NCBI GenBank assembly: GCA_036785325.1
Contig: JAXIVH010000144.1
Location: forward strand, 182,001-246,000
Direction: 5' to 3'
DNA from: Urophycis tenuis
Taxonomy: Eukaryota > Chordata > Actinopteri > Gadiformes > Phycidae
Length of the DNA stretch: 64,000 nucleotides
Made by a program: the position numbers and the translations under genes. Below the pieces are notes generated by a model, which was not told where the DNA came from, ran no database searches, and worked only from the letters and a program-made list of their open reading frames with translations. Shown piece by piece: positions 9,488 to 19,984 of the stretch (the first letter of the stretch is position 1; each line of letters opens with the position of its first letter).

Positions 9488-10492
9488 GTCTGGTGGTCAG
9501 TGGTCAGTCACTGGTCAGTGGTCTGGTTAGTAGACTGGTCAGTGGACTGGTTAGTAGACTGGTCAGTGGACTGGTTAGTAGACTGGTTAGTAGACTGGTC
9601 AGTGGTCTGGTCAGTGGTCTGGTTAGTACTGGTCAGTGGTCTGGTCAGTGGACTGGTTAGTACTGGTCAGTGGACTGGTTAGTAGACTGGTCAGTGGACT
9701 GGTTAGTAGACTGGTCAGTGGTCTGGTCAGTGGTCTGGTTAGTACTGGTCAGTGGACTGTTTAGTAGACTGGTCAGTGGACTGGTAGTAGACTGGTCAGT
9801 GGTCTGGTCAGTGGACTGGTTAGTACTGGTCAGTGGTCTGGTCAGTGGACTGGTTATTACTGGTCAGTGGACTGGTTAGTAGACTGGTCAGTGGACTGGT
9901 CAGTGGTCTGGTTAGTACTGCTCAGTGGACTGGTTAGTAGACTGGTCAGTGGACTAGTCAGTGGACTGGTTATTAGACTGGTCAGTGGACTGGTCAGTAG
10001 TTTGGTCAGTGGTCTGGTTAGTACTGGTCAGTGGACTGGTCAGTGGTCTGGTCAGCGGTCTGGTCACTGGACGGGTTAGTAGACTGGTCAGTGGTCTGGT
10101 CAGTGGTCTGGTTAGTAGACTGGTCAGTGGACTGGTCAGTGGTCTGGTCAGTGGGCTGGTTAGTAGACTGGTCAGTGGACTGGTTAGTAGACTGGTTAGT
10201 AGACTGGTCAGTGGGCTGGTTAGTGGACTGGTCAGTGGTCAGTCACTGGTCAGTGGAATGGTCAGTGGACTGGTCAGTGGTCTGGTCAGTGGGCTGGTTA
10301 GTGGACTGGTCAGTGGACTGGTTAGTAGACTGGTTAGTAGACTGGTCAGTGGGCTGGTTAGTGGACTGGTCAGTGGTCAGTCACTGGTCAGTGGAATGGT
10401 CAGTGGACTGGTTAGTAGACTTGTCAGTGGACTGGTCAGTGGGCTGGTTAGTAGACTGGTCAGTGGACTGGTCAGTGGTCTGGTTAGTGGGA
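9488..10492. repeat. 12-bp minisatellite (CTGGTCAGTGGA/CTGGTTAGTAGA)
   Basis: About 1 kb of 12-bp units alternating between CTGGTCAGTGGA, CTGGTTAGTAGA and CTGGTCAGTGGT, with 9-10-bp short units (GTTAGTACTGGTCAGTGG). Higher-order repeats are visible: a segment of about 130 bp at 10217-10370 occurs twice. Because the unit is a multiple of three, long frames rich in VDWLVDWS appear; they are by-products. Confidence 0.97.
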
Positions 10493-10842
10493 CCAAATCA
10501 GATTATTTTCGTTATGAATTCTGCATAGTTTGTAAATAATTAACATGCTTTATATCATGCTTTATAAATGATGTTTAAAACCCCTCTCTCTGTAATGATT
10601 ATTCATGTTGGATCAATGCTTGATGATTAATTAATTATTTAGGAATTATTAGTGCTTCAATGTTGCATTTAATCTAAAGTGCTGATGTTCAATGTCTGTT
10701 GTAGTTTATATTCCAACGCCAATTTAAATGCACGTACATTTGAAGTACTCGTAAATGTTTAACCTGAGCTAGGTCTCGCTGCAGCCTGTAGGACATGGAC
10801 ATCCAAGCATCCAACGTCCAAGTGCTGTCACGTGACGACAAG
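10493..10842. other. AT-rich intergenic sequence, nothing recognised
   Basis: No ORF, RNA gene or known repeat end is visible. It may belong to the 3' flank or LTR of the gypsy remnant that follows. Confidence 0.4.
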
Positions 10843-10856
10843 ATGGCGGCCGCCAT
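10829..10856. promoter_or_regulatory. CACGTG box and ATGGCGGCCGCCAT palindrome
   Basis: CACGTG (10829-10834) is followed 8 bp later by the perfect 14-bp palindrome ATGGCGGCCGCCAT (10843-10856). AAGATGGCGGC is the YY1 consensus, and the palindrome offers a partial site on each strand. It may be a promoter element of the gypsy LTR (which ends nearby) or of a lost host gene; this is not settled. Confidence 0.4.
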
Positions 10857-11104
10857 GAGACTTTCTTCTATGTCTATGCCGGTCTAAATTAATTCTAAAT
10901 TTATATTTTTCATGAATCACCGTTGTGTTGTTCAAATACACGCGCAACGACTTGGTGTTCATTTTAACATTTTTTTACTGAACAATCTTGCACTGCATTA
11001 CCACTCCAATACTTAACATAACAGAGTCTCCCCCTAGTGTCCAGATGACATATTGCCTGTGGACTCCTCAGGTCTAAACCATAACCATATTACATTACAC
11101 CACA

Positions 11105-12568
11105 TCCCCCTTACTGAAAGTTGAAGAGAACATTAGCTGTGGCTCCTTAAAGGTTCCTCTCAACATAAGGTTACCCAAACCATATATTCCTTAAACCTCT
11201 AGACTCTTTTCTTTTGCATATCCAAAGTCACATAACATTCCATAACAGTGTGGTCTCTTACTTAAACAAAACATTCAGACCTCATATCTAAACACAATAT
11301 AATCTTGGAATTTTACATCATTCAAATTTGTTCTTTTTTTCACATCTTTTTTTTTCACAAGTTTAGTCTGTCAGGTTTCTTTATTTCTCTGCCTGACCTC
11401 GATCTTATAATGTCGGGTGTGTTTACAGACTCTGTGGCTGGTGGAGGAGTCTCTACGTCACTGTCTGCTTCAGGTGGCTGTTCGGGTTGTTGCTCACACT
11501 CTGACCCCGACTTCGGCATTGGAATCAGGTGGCAACGATTCCGCCGCAGTGTCCCTTGTGGTCCCATGATCAGGTATGATCGTGGACTGCTGTGTACGGA
11601 TGTCACTTTACCTTGTTCCGCTGCATCGGTAATCCAGACGTTGTCTCCAGGTGACAGCTTACCCAGATCTCGTGCCCTGTGTCTGCTGTTGAAGCATTTT
11701 GCATTTGCCCATCTCTTCTCCCTCTCTGTCTGCTGAAGCACTTGAAGGTCTGGAAGCGCCGGCTGCAACCTCTCTGGCAGGATAGGTCAGTGTGGTGCGC
11801 AGGCGCTGTCCCATGAGCAATTCGGCAGGGCTATAACCACTGCTCAGGGGTGTTGCCCTGTATGCTAGCAGGGCTCGATAGGGGTCACCGGCCTTCTTAA
11901 GCAAGTTTTTGTCTGTTTGGATCGCACGTTCGGCCTCGCCGTTACTCTGCGGATATTTAGGACTGCTCGTTAAGTGCTCAAAGCGTCAGTTGCAAATGCC
12001 TTCATCTCATGTCCACGGAACTGTGGGCCATTGTCACTTATAAAGGTCTCTGGAATACCGTGGCGTGCAAACATTGACTTGAGATTAACAATAACATCCA
12101 TAGATCTTGTAGGGCTGAGCTGAGCTATCTCTACACATCGAGAGAAGTAATCAACCACCAAAAGGTAAGTCTTTTCTCTCAACATGAAAAGGTCTGCACC
12201 TAGTTTTTGCCAAGGCCTATCTGGAAGTTTGGTTGGCATCAGGGGCTCTTTTGGGTTGACTCTCTCTTTGATGCATTCTCTGCATTTAAGAACAAGCTCC
12301 CTAATCTGACTACTCAGTCCAGGCCACCATACAGTCTGGCTAGCCCTCTCCCTGCATTTCACTACCCCCTGGTGGCCTTCGTGTACTTTCTCATGCACGT
12401 CATTTCTCATGTTAGCGGGTATGACTAACCTTGAGCCACGCAGGAGTAGTCCATCATGTATACTCAGGGCTGCTCTCTCATGCCAGTAGTGTTTGACAGG
12501 TCCTTGTAGCTGGTTCCTGTCTGGCCAGCCGTCCACACAATATCTCATGACTTGTGCGCAGACGCTAT
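11105..12568 (-). mobile_element. Ty3/gypsy remnant I (integrase and 3' LTR edge)
   Basis: On the minus strand a purine-rich tract AGTAAGGGGGA (11105-11115) directly precedes TGTGGTGTAATG, a plausible polypurine tract and 3' LTR start (LTR running to lower coordinates from 11104; its far end is not located). Upstream lies integrase coding sequence. At 12568 the element is cut by the 3' tail of an L2-like LINE and does not resume after it, so RT, protease and gag are missing. Confidence 0.78.
11355..12568 (-). pseudogene. Gypsy integrase fragment
   Basis: 11970-12548 encodes the H2C2 zinc finger (HEGHQGVVKCRERA...CRECI) and the core with two catalytic Asp (LGADLF, FISDNGPQFR). After a stop/frameshift near 11970 the region 11905-11968 reads SPKYPQSNGEAERA, which holds the third acidic residue. 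11659-11904 and 11355-11768 hold the C-terminal part (RATPLSSGYSPAELLMGQR, GDNVWITD, GTLRRNRCHLIP) in two frames. It is broken by at least two frame changes. It is of the same type as the integrase at 28593-29900 but a different copy. Confidence 0.8.
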
Positions 12569-15177
12569 CATAATAATAATAATAATAATAATAAATTTTA
12601 TTTATAACGCACTTTACATCAAGTAAATGACCTCAAAGTGCTACAGGATAAAACAACATTAAAAACTTTAAAACTAGTAGAGTAAACATTAAAATAGCAG
12701 TTTATCCAAAGGCCTTTCTAAAAAGATGCGTTTTAAGGCCTTTTTTAAAAGAGTCCACAGTCTGTGGAGCCCTTAGATGGTCAGGGAGTGCATTCCACAG
12801 ACTGGGTGCAGCTGAACAGAAGGCGCGGTCGCCCATGGTTCGGAGCCTTGTCCTCGGAGTGTGGAGGAGGTTGGCTTGTCCACTGCGGAGATGGCGTGAG
12901 GAGGAATGAGGGGTGATGAGTTGTTTGAGGTATAGGGGCGCAGTGCCATGGAGGCACTGGTGGGACAGAAGGGAAACCTTGAAATCAATTCTGTACCGGA
13001 CAGGAAGCCAGTGGAGGGATTTGAGGATGGGTGTGATGTGGTGGTACTTCCGCACCCCCATCAGGATTCTGGCAGCACAGTTCTGAATGTACTGCAGCTG
13101 CTGGATGTTCTTGCTGGGGATCCCGATGAGGAGTGCGTTGCAGTAGTCCAGCCTGGAGGAGACAAAGGCGTGGACGTGGAAGGACGTGGGCGTGGAAGTT
13201 TTTCGGCATCGGGGAGAGTGAGTATGGGGCGGAGTTTTGCAATGTTCCTGAGGTGGAAGAAGGAGGTTTTGCAGAGATGTTTAATATGGGTCTCAAAAGT
13301 CAGGTGAGGGTCCATTCTGACACCGAGGTTTGTGACTGAGGATGAGAGGTGGATGTCGTGGCCGGAGAAGGTGATGCTGGTGATAGTGGAGGATCGGGTC
13401 TGGTGTGGAGTGCCAACAAGAATGGCTTCTGTTTTTGAGCTGTTGAGTTGCAAGAAGTTAGCCGTCATCCATGCCTTTATCTCCTCCAGGCAGGTGGAAA
13501 GTGTGGAAAGGGCTGCAGAGGGGGTTGGATTAGTTTTGATATACAGTTGGGTGTCATCAGCGTAGCAGTGGAAAGATATTCCATGCCGGCTGATGACACG
13601 ACCAAGGGGTAGCATGTACAGCGTGAAGAGGGTGGGGCCAAGGACTGATCCTTGGGGGACACCACATGTGACAGAGTGTGTGTCCGATTTGGCCCCACCC
13701 AGGGATACATACTCTGTTCTGTCCGTGAGATATGATGTGAACCAGGCCAGGGTAGTGTCAGAGAGTCCAATGGAGGAGTGGAGGTGGTGCAGAAGGATGT
13801 GGTGGTCAACGGTGTCGAATGCTGCGGTGAGGTCTAGAAGGATGAGAAGTGATGGAGAGCCAGCATCAGCCGTCATCAGCAGGTCATTGGTGACCCTGAC
13901 CAGGGCAGTTTCTGTACTGTGGCCAGGGCGGAAACCAGACTGGAACTTCTCAAAAAGACTGTTTGTTGTGAGATGGTCGTTGAGTTGGGCAGAAACTACC
14001 TTTTCCAACACCTTTGACAGGAAAGGGAGGTTGGAGATTGGGCGGTAGGTGGGTGGGTCAAGGCTGGGCTTTTTGAGAAGGGGCTTGATGACAGCAGTTT
14101 TCAGAGATGTGGGGACATGGCCGGACCGGAGGGACTGATTGATGATTTTGGTGATCATGGGACTTATTGCAGAGGAGTGACTTTTTATCAGGGCTGAGGG
14201 AAATGGGTCCAGGGCACAGGTGGAGGGCTTCATCTTCCTTAAGATGTTTTCAGTCTCGTGCTGAGTGATGTCCGTGAAACAGCAGAGGAGCTGAGTAGAT
14301 GTGACTGGGGGGGCAGAGGGGCTGGGAAGAAGAGGGGGCGGGGGAGCAGGAAGAGCAGGGGAGCTGGAAAGAAGGGGGGTTGGGGAGGCAGGGGGCGCGG
14401 GGGGGCTGGAGAGAAGGGAGCGGATGTTTTCAATTTTGGTTTTAAAGAAGGAGAGGAAGCTGTTGCACCGCTCCTGCGTGTTATCTGAGTGTACAGGGGT
14501 CTGAGGTTTGAGGAGATGATTTATGGTTGAGAAAAGTTGTTTGGAGTTACCAGGGCTGTTATTGATTATGTGGGAGTAGAACCGGGTCCGTGTGTCACTG
14601 AGAGACTTGCTGTAGGCCTTTTGATGTTCCCGGTAGGCTAGCTTGTGAACAGCAAGTTCTGAGTCCTTGAAACGGCGTTCAAGGACATGCCCTGTTCTCT
14701 TCTGTAGCCGCAGCTCACTGGTGTACCAGGGGGCAGAGCATGTGAATGTGACGGTTCTGGGCTTCACTGGGGCATGGCGGTCCAGGAGGGTGCTGAGTGA
14801 TGAATTGTAGAGATCCACAGATTCAGTGACTGAAGGGGGGTTGGCAGTGGAGAGATGGCGGAGGTCAGCAGTCAGGGTGACAGGGTTGATGTTTTTAAGG
14901 TTCCTGAATCTGATTTGTCTGCTGGGCTTACTGAGGGGGGACAGGGTGGGTAGTTCCATTGAAATGGCCTTATGGTCAGACACGCCCAGATCGTGCACTG
15001 AGAGATTGCTGATGGAGGTGGAGTTGGTGATCAACAGATCAAGAGTGTGGCCTCTGGAGTGTGTTGGGACACTGACGTGTTGGGTGAGGTTGAGACTGTC
15101 CAGAAGATTAGTGAATTCAGCTACAGAGTAGGAAGAGGGGTTGTTAACATGAATATTAAAATCACCGAGTATAATGA

Positions 15178-15178
<1 letters not shown>
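12569..15178 (-). mobile_element. L2-like LINE (copy C), 5'-truncated
   Basis: The 3' end is an ATT-type microsatellite tail (minus strand; TAA repeats at 12571-12593) and the body extends to about 15178, where it stops inside the endonuclease domain next to a (TA)n run. It adjoins the gypsy integrase at 12568. Only the 3' part is present, the usual outcome of incomplete reverse transcription. Confidence 0.8.
12702..15178 (-). pseudogene. L2-like LINE ORF2 (partial endonuclease, RT, C-terminus)
   Basis: The long frame 13061-15178 begins inside the AP endonuclease (ILGDFNIHV, then RGHTLDLLIT and GVSDHKAI, the catalytic SDH motif). RT follows: YRPISNLPFLSKVLEKVVSA, LLILLDLTAAFDTVDH, CGVPQGSVLGPTLFTLY and the intact catalytic FHCYADDTQLY. 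After one frameshift near 13061-13150 the C-terminal domain continues at 12702-13061 (HHITPILKSLHWLPVRYRI, then LPDHLRAPQTVDSFKKGLKT). The codons before 15178 in the long frame come from a TA-rich repeat, so the Met at 15334 is not a real start. It is close to intact over about 750 codons but lacks the N-terminus. Confidence 0.85.
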
Positions 15179-15208
<30 letters not shown>

Positions 15209-15265
15209 GATATTATATGATATTTTATATTTTATATTATATGATATTTTATATATGATATATAT
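15177..15265. repeat. (TA)n and TATAT-rich run
   Basis: Alternating TA and ATATGATATTTTATAT repeats of about 90 bp at the 5' junction of the LINE; a common site of LINE insertion or replication slippage. Confidence 0.85.
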
Positions 15266-15267
15266 AA

Positions 15268-15410
15268 AATCGACCCTGTTGCGAGAAAAAAAATTGTCGC
15301 GTTTTCGCTGCAAAAAATCGCGTTCGGTGTGCATGCAGTCATAACAACATTAATGGTTTGTAATATGCGAAATATTCGCGCGAATAAAACGCGTCTGGTG
15401 TGTAAGGACC
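15268..15410. repeat. Harbinger-like element end (right terminus only)
   Basis: This 143-bp segment is the inverted copy of 15600-15745, ending in GCGTCTGGTGTGTAAGGACC. It is an orphan end of the same family as the following element. The two termini face each other across 189 bp of other sequence. Confidence 0.8.
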
Positions 15411-15599
15411 TTTACTCGGCACAAGTAATTCATTGCATTTTCTAACTAGAAAACGCAATTCCAAGGAATTACCATGGCATGACAATGTAAAAAGGCTGCA
15501 GTGTAAACTAGAAAATGTGTGCATAGAAATGACTGTGATCTTTCTGATCAATACTTCGCTAGCTAGCGCTAGTAAGTTTGCACCTATATACAGTCTATA

Positions 15600-16344
15600 G
15601 GTCCTTACACACCAGACGCGTTTTAGTCACGCGAATATTTCGCATATTACAAACCATTAATGTTGTTATTACTGCATGCACACCGAACGCGATTTTTCGC
15701 AGCGAAAATGCGACAATTTTTTTTCTCGCAACAGGGTTGATTTTTTAAGCGCGATAAACCACATCATCCAATCATGTTACATGGAAATGACCCATGTCAC
15801 ACAATGTAGGTTATGTCACAGTACCCCGATTTACCTCACAACCAACAATGGCAGATTTACTGATTGTTTGCGTGTCCCACCCATAGACTGTGGTCCCACC
15901 ACCCAATACTGTATGATAAGAGGAATAAAAACTACAAAGACAACGAAATGAAAGATAACGTTTGGCAAACGATAGCTACCCAGCTGGGCTACGAGGACAG
16001 TACGTATAATCGGTTATATACAGTATGTACATTCAGTAAACCTCAGCATCAACGGTGATAGCGAGTCGGTGAATGATAACATTGTCGTAATGCCGGCATA
16101 TACAGTACGGCACATCTGTCAGCATTGACTTTCTAGAAAACATAAGCACACTACGTGTCTGTAGGGATTGGAGGAGAGAAGGGGGAAAAAAATTTCGCAC
16201 ATTCTCGCACACAAATCTCGCATTGACGCAAAATCGCAAAATCGCATCGCTGCCAATGTGAATACTTTTGACGCGAGAAATTCGCAGGCGATTTTTTCGC
16301 AAAAACGCACCGCAATTTCGCATCGCGTCTGGTGTGTAAGGACC
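15600..16344. mobile_element. Degraded DNA transposon with GGTCCTTACACACC termini
   Basis: Left end GGTCCTTACACACCAGACGC and inverted right end GGTCCTTACACACCAGACGC form long terminal inverted repeats rich in CGCGAA and TTCGC motifs. The flanks are TAT and TAA, compatible with a TWA-type 3-bp target but not a clean duplication. The interior carries a MADF-like fragment, which fits PIF/Harbinger elements that encode an accessory MADF/Myb protein. Confidence 0.72.
15866..16010 (+). pseudogene. MADF-domain-like fragment
   Basis: The plus-strand frame reads HPILYDKRNKNYKDNEMKDN then VWQTIATQLGYED, which matches the start of a MADF domain (hydrophobic-YD plus basic-NYKD, then W..IA..LG). MADF/Myb-like proteins accompany the transposase in PIF/Harbinger elements. 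The rest of the domain is lost and no transposase DDE motif is visible. A piece of a host MADF gene is possible but less likely given the flanking inverted repeats. Confidence 0.6.
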
Positions 16345-16982
16345 TTAAGGTTTGCACTCTCATATCAAGACAACATTAACGAAAGGTTGACGACAAAATC
16401 AATGACCCCCAACAAACACCCAAAACTGGAAAACTTACCTTGGTTGTAATTTCAGATATTTGTATCAAATGGTAGTTTGACGAGCGAATCCATTGCACGG
16501 CAGTGAATTGAGCAGAGGATAGTGAAAAGGTTCAGAGCTGTAGCGTGTGTCAATCATGCCAATGCTGCTTAATCGTTCTCAGCTGGAAAGTTGATTAGCG
16601 GAGTCATAGGATTACGGGCTCAGTTAGTTGTAGGCTATCTATACAGGGAATTTCATGCTTTTTAATCACAAATAGCTCAAAACTTATAAAGGTTTCATAT
16701 CTGAAAAGTAGATAGCACACCTACAATTAACGAGACCTTTGTAATGATGTTAGATCTGTATCATGTGATCCAATGGTACGGCGGGAATTATTTGCAGAAA
16801 AAAGTCGCAAGAATAATTATAAAGTGGGATAACAGTTCATGGCATGACATCATGGCATGAAATTACGTTCGCCATTGCTTAAACTATGGATAATTAATGT
16901 TTCCACTTTCTCCTTTCCGCCGTAGAACTACAATAGTGTTTTTGTGTAGATAACTTTGGGGCACTACATCATGGCATGTCAC
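16345..16982. other. Intergenic sequence 5' of tRNA-Asp, nothing recognised
   Basis: No ORF, repeat end or RNA gene is identified. GGCATGACATCATGGCATG repeats occur near 16848-16980, including one just before the tRNA. Confidence 0.4.
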
Positions 16983-17054
16983 TCCTCGTTAGTATAGTGG
17001 TCAGTATCCCCGCCTGTCACGCGGGAGACCGGGGTTCAATTCCCCGACGGGGAG
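16983..17054 (+). tRNA. tRNA-Asp (GTC)
   Basis: A 72-nt tRNA with anticodon GTC at 17016-17018 in loop CTGTCAC, stem CCCGC/GCGGG, T-arm CCGGGGTTCAATTCCCCGA and acceptor stem TCCTCGT pairing with ACGGGGA plus discriminator G. It agrees with the vertebrate tRNA-Asp sequence except for small changes in the D-arm (GGTCAGT) and T-loop. A run of five T at 17060-17064 serves as pol III terminator. A and B boxes are intact, so it is probably functional. Confidence 0.95.
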
Positions 17055-17059
17055 AAGTG

Positions 17060-17064
17060 TTTTT
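17060..17064 (+). terminator. Pol III T-run after tRNA-Asp
   Basis: TTTTT six bases after the tRNA 3' end. Confidence 0.7.
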
Positions 17065-17358
17065 CTTATGAGCCTTCTCATTTTGTCACTATGAGATGAT
17101 CAATATATTTTAGAACATTTACCGAGGAACATAAATCCTTTATATAAATGTAAATATATAGCTGCATCTTGATAAAGTAAATTTAAAAGTGAGTTCCAAA
17201 AGTTAAACTCATACATTATATAGATTCATTACACACAGAGTGATATATTTCAAGTGTTTATTTCTTTTAATTTTGAAGATGATGACTTAGAGCAAATGAA
17301 AATTAGACTATTGTGAAAAAGATAAATGTTAATATATAACATAACTTATAGTTACATC
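17065..17358. other. AT-rich spacer, nothing recognised
   Basis: AT-rich, without ORF or repeat signature. Confidence 0.4.
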
Positions 17359-18459
17359 TAGGGATGCAGCGATACCACTTTTTTCAAACCGATACGATAC
17401 CGATACTTTTATTTGTGTACTTGCCGATACCGAGTACCGATACCGATACTTTCTAGATTTGGTCTCTATAAAAGAAGTGCAATTCATTTGAACAGGCTAT
17501 TCCAAGCCAAAACTAAACAGAGTTTTCTGGTTATAACAAAAAAAGCCTTCAAAGACAAAATGCCATCATATTAGACTAAATGTAAATATAACCAGATAAA
17601 GCGAATAACAAAAAAAATAAATCACAAAAAGTGATCAGAACTATTGCTTAATAAGCACATTATCACATTTCAGTTATCAAAAGTATCCTTCTTTCAAGTA
17701 GGCCTACACAAACCATGTGGCACTATTCCCATGTTTCTTCAGAAAGGCTAAAAATCAACGAACTATGTTGTCAAATGACGTCAACGTGATCTTTCACTTT
17801 ATCATACACCTTTGGCAACATCACATCGGTGATATAGAGGCGACTGGGAATCTCATATATGGGCTCTAGCACTTTTAAAAGACGGCGAAATCCGACATTA
17901 TCAACAACTGAAAGTGGCTGGTCATTGAGCGCTATGAAGTGAGTAAGTGCCTCTGTTATTTGTATTGCCCGTGAGTTGTCTTTGGACATTTTCTCTCGCT
18001 TTTGCAAGACGTCATAAGGTTGGCTGCTTCGGTCTTACGCCGCTAGCGTTAGTGAACTCTGTGTACTAAGCACTATGGTGCGTCTTTCCTATGGAAGTAC
18101 TTTCCTCTCCGCCTCTCGACACCGTAGCATAACTAGGCCTTTACAGTCTGCCGGATGACGCTTTATCTTAAAATATGCCCAAATCGCCGACATGACTTAG
18201 CCTACTGTTATGTCTTTTCGCAGCGAACATTCGCACATACAAGCCTTTGGCAGAATCTCTGAGTTTCTGCTCATTCATTATCTCCCCCGAGTTAGTTAGG
18301 TAGGACAACTCATCTCTGCATACGGCCGGTTTGATGAAGGCTACTGGCATAGTGGTACCGGTGCGTGGTATCGGCAATTAAAAACGAATACGAGTACGAG
18401 TATTTTAATGAAGTATCGGCCAGATACCCGATACTGGTATCGGTATCGGTGCATCCCTA
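17359..18459 (-). mobile_element. hAT-type element 3 with GATACCGATAC termini
   Basis: The termini TAGGGATGCAGCGATACC and, inverted, TAGGGATGCACCGATACC are followed by repeats of CCGATACGATACCGATAC on both sides. It is 1,101 bp long and carries a fragment of hAT transposase. An exact 8-bp duplication is not seen (GTTACATC and GACATCCT), so one flank may have changed. Confidence 0.78.
17771..18007 (-). pseudogene. hAT (ZBED-like) transposase fragment
   Basis: The frame holds ITEALTHFIALNDQPLSVVD, NVGFRRLLKVLEPIYEIPSR and VYDKVKDH, which match the region of ZBED-type hAT transposases just after the BED finger (QPLSVVENxGFRxLL...PRYxIPSR). The BED finger, the catalytic core and the C-terminal dimerisation domain are missing. 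The element at 41067-51316 carries the same region (LVVENRGFRRMMEATEPRYV), so these are related families. Confidence 0.75.
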
Positions 18460-18732
18460 GACATCCTGTAATCAGCTAATGAACTCAAAACACCTGCAAA
18501 GGTTTCCTGAGCCTTGAAATGATCTCAGCCTAATTCAGTAGGCTGCACAATCATGGGGAAGACTGCGTCCGGTCAGTTGTCCAGAAGACACCCGCCACAA
18601 GCAGGTGAGCCACAGAAGGTCATGCTAAAGAAGCTGGCTGTTCACAGGGTGCTGTATCCGAGCATATTCATGGCATGCTGAGTGGAAGGACAAAGTGATG
18701 GGTTGTCCCCCATGTTGGCAGGGCTAACCAAA
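18460..18732. other. Unassigned degenerate repeat
   Basis: Contains coding-like phrases (KLAVHRVLYPSIFMA in one frame near 18630-18675) that I associate with dispersed fish repeats, but no domain is recognised. No further structure. Confidence 0.35.
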
Positions 18733-18784
18733 TACACTGCTCAAAAAAATAAAGGGAACACATAATCATTACACCGAACTCCAA
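18733..18784 (+). mobile_element. Tc1-like element left end (copy A)
   Basis: TACACTGCTCAAAAAAATAA then AGGGAACACATAATCATTAC and CTCCAA form the left terminus of a Tc1-like fish element. It resumes after the nested MITE at 27519 with CAAGTCAATCACACTTC, which continues the terminus, so the MITE split it. No transposase remains; the right part fades out within about 50 bp. Confidence 0.72.
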
Positions 18785-18872
18785 GGCTGTGTTTCGATAT
18801 CCATACTTCATGAGTACACTTAAATGTAGTACACTACGTACTCTGTAAAGTGTGCAGATTTTCAGATGTTAG

Positions 18873-19523
18873 TGTAGCGGTTCTCATGCGTTGTGTTTCG
18901 TTTTAAATGACACGGACAGTCTCTGCAGTCTCTTTCGGAGATTTTTATTGCTTGTTCGCTGATAAACAAAGAAAAACATGGGTCCGTTAGCTCCCACAGC
19001 TTCCAGTTTGGCACAGACCGAAGTTATCCACCTGCAGACTGTGATATTCTACGTACATGCTAACAGAGATGCTAACGTACGTTACGACCGAAAAGATAAT
19101 GGTTACCTGATAAGCAAAGAAAAACATGGGTCCGTTAGCTCCCACAGCTTCCAGTTTGGCACAGACTACAACCGAAATAAAATAAAAGTTTATAAAGTTT
19201 ACTGTTTTAAACAGTCAGTAAAGCTAATTATACTACGGAGCAAAACATAAGCCAACCTACCCGAAGTTATCCACCTGCAGACTGTGATATTCTACGGGGC
19301 GCACCCGTGAAGTTTGCAGGGGCTCGCTGGTGTGGCGTTCAATTACTCTTAACAAAATCCGAATGTGTAATTCCATATCGTCAATTGAAAATAACGAAAT
19401 AAACCAGTGTAAAAAAGTTATAAATAGAGAAAATAATAAAGAATAAATTAAATATTAGTAAAGAATGATGAAATTGTAGCTAGGTGTGGCAAGTGGAATC
19501 ATCAATATACTAACTCCGTTACA
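18873..19523 (-). repeat. 3' LTR of the gypsy element
   Basis: Written on the plus strand it begins TGTAGCGG and ends CCGTTACA, so the minus-strand LTR runs TGTAACGG to CCGCTACA. It includes an internal duplication (18959-19053 and 19107-19296) whose second copy has an extra 95-bp GT...AG block. AATAAA is present on the minus strand near 18944-18950. Confidence 0.95.
19166..19260 (-). other. Intron-like GT...AG block inside the 3' LTR
   Basis: On the minus strand it starts GTAGGTTGGC and ends ATTTCGGTTGTAG, with a T-rich stretch before AG and CTGAC as a possible branch site. Removing it joins flanks that are identical to the other copy at 18959-19053. The same block is at 26822-26916 in the 5' LTR. 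Confidence 0.6.
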
Positions 19524-19535
19524 TTCCCCCCTACT
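19524..19535 (-). promoter_or_regulatory. Polypurine tract of the gypsy element
   Basis: AGTAGGGGGGAA on the minus strand, immediately before the 3' LTR TGTAACGG. It primes plus-strand DNA synthesis. Confidence 0.9.
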
Positions 19536-19984
19536 GATCTCCGCTTGCCCACACCAAAACAAAGGAAAAACACAACACAAAAAAAAAATGTGCCTGGATT
19601 GTGGGAGTACCATAAAACAAAGATCAGGTACCAAAAACATCATATAAAGAGGAGGAAAATTTCCAATAAAGAAATAATTTAAAGTGCACCGTACTGCTGA
19701 GATCACTGATACAAAGTATTCCAGTCACAAGACTATTCCTGAAGAATTAGAATGGGGAGGGGTTGCAAGACCTTCCCACACCCATAGGTAAACATGCCCA
19801 TGTACATGTTAAGTCACTCTAGATCACATGAATAAAACAGCACCAAAATGAATCACCTGGACCTACACATTACCAGTAGTCACACACAGGTGTCATTACT
19901 CAGAAAACAAAACAAAGAAATAAATCCACCTCAAAATGGAAAGAACTAATTTATGCATAACCACAAAGAACACCCAGCATAACA
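19536..19984 (-). other. Gypsy 3' untranslated region
   Basis: About 450 bp between the end of pol and the polypurine tract, without an ORF of note; no env-like gene. Confidence 0.7.

Noticed and set aside
9500..10539. Trp/Val/Asp-rich ORFs (VDWLVDWS repeats)
   Set aside because: Translation of a 12-bp minisatellite.
11305..11736. 143-codon plus-strand ORF
   Set aside because: Antisense shadow of the gypsy integrase C-terminus.
19536..19984. Envelope gene after gypsy integrase
   Set aside because: No ORF with signal peptide or membrane segment; the space is a 3' UTR.
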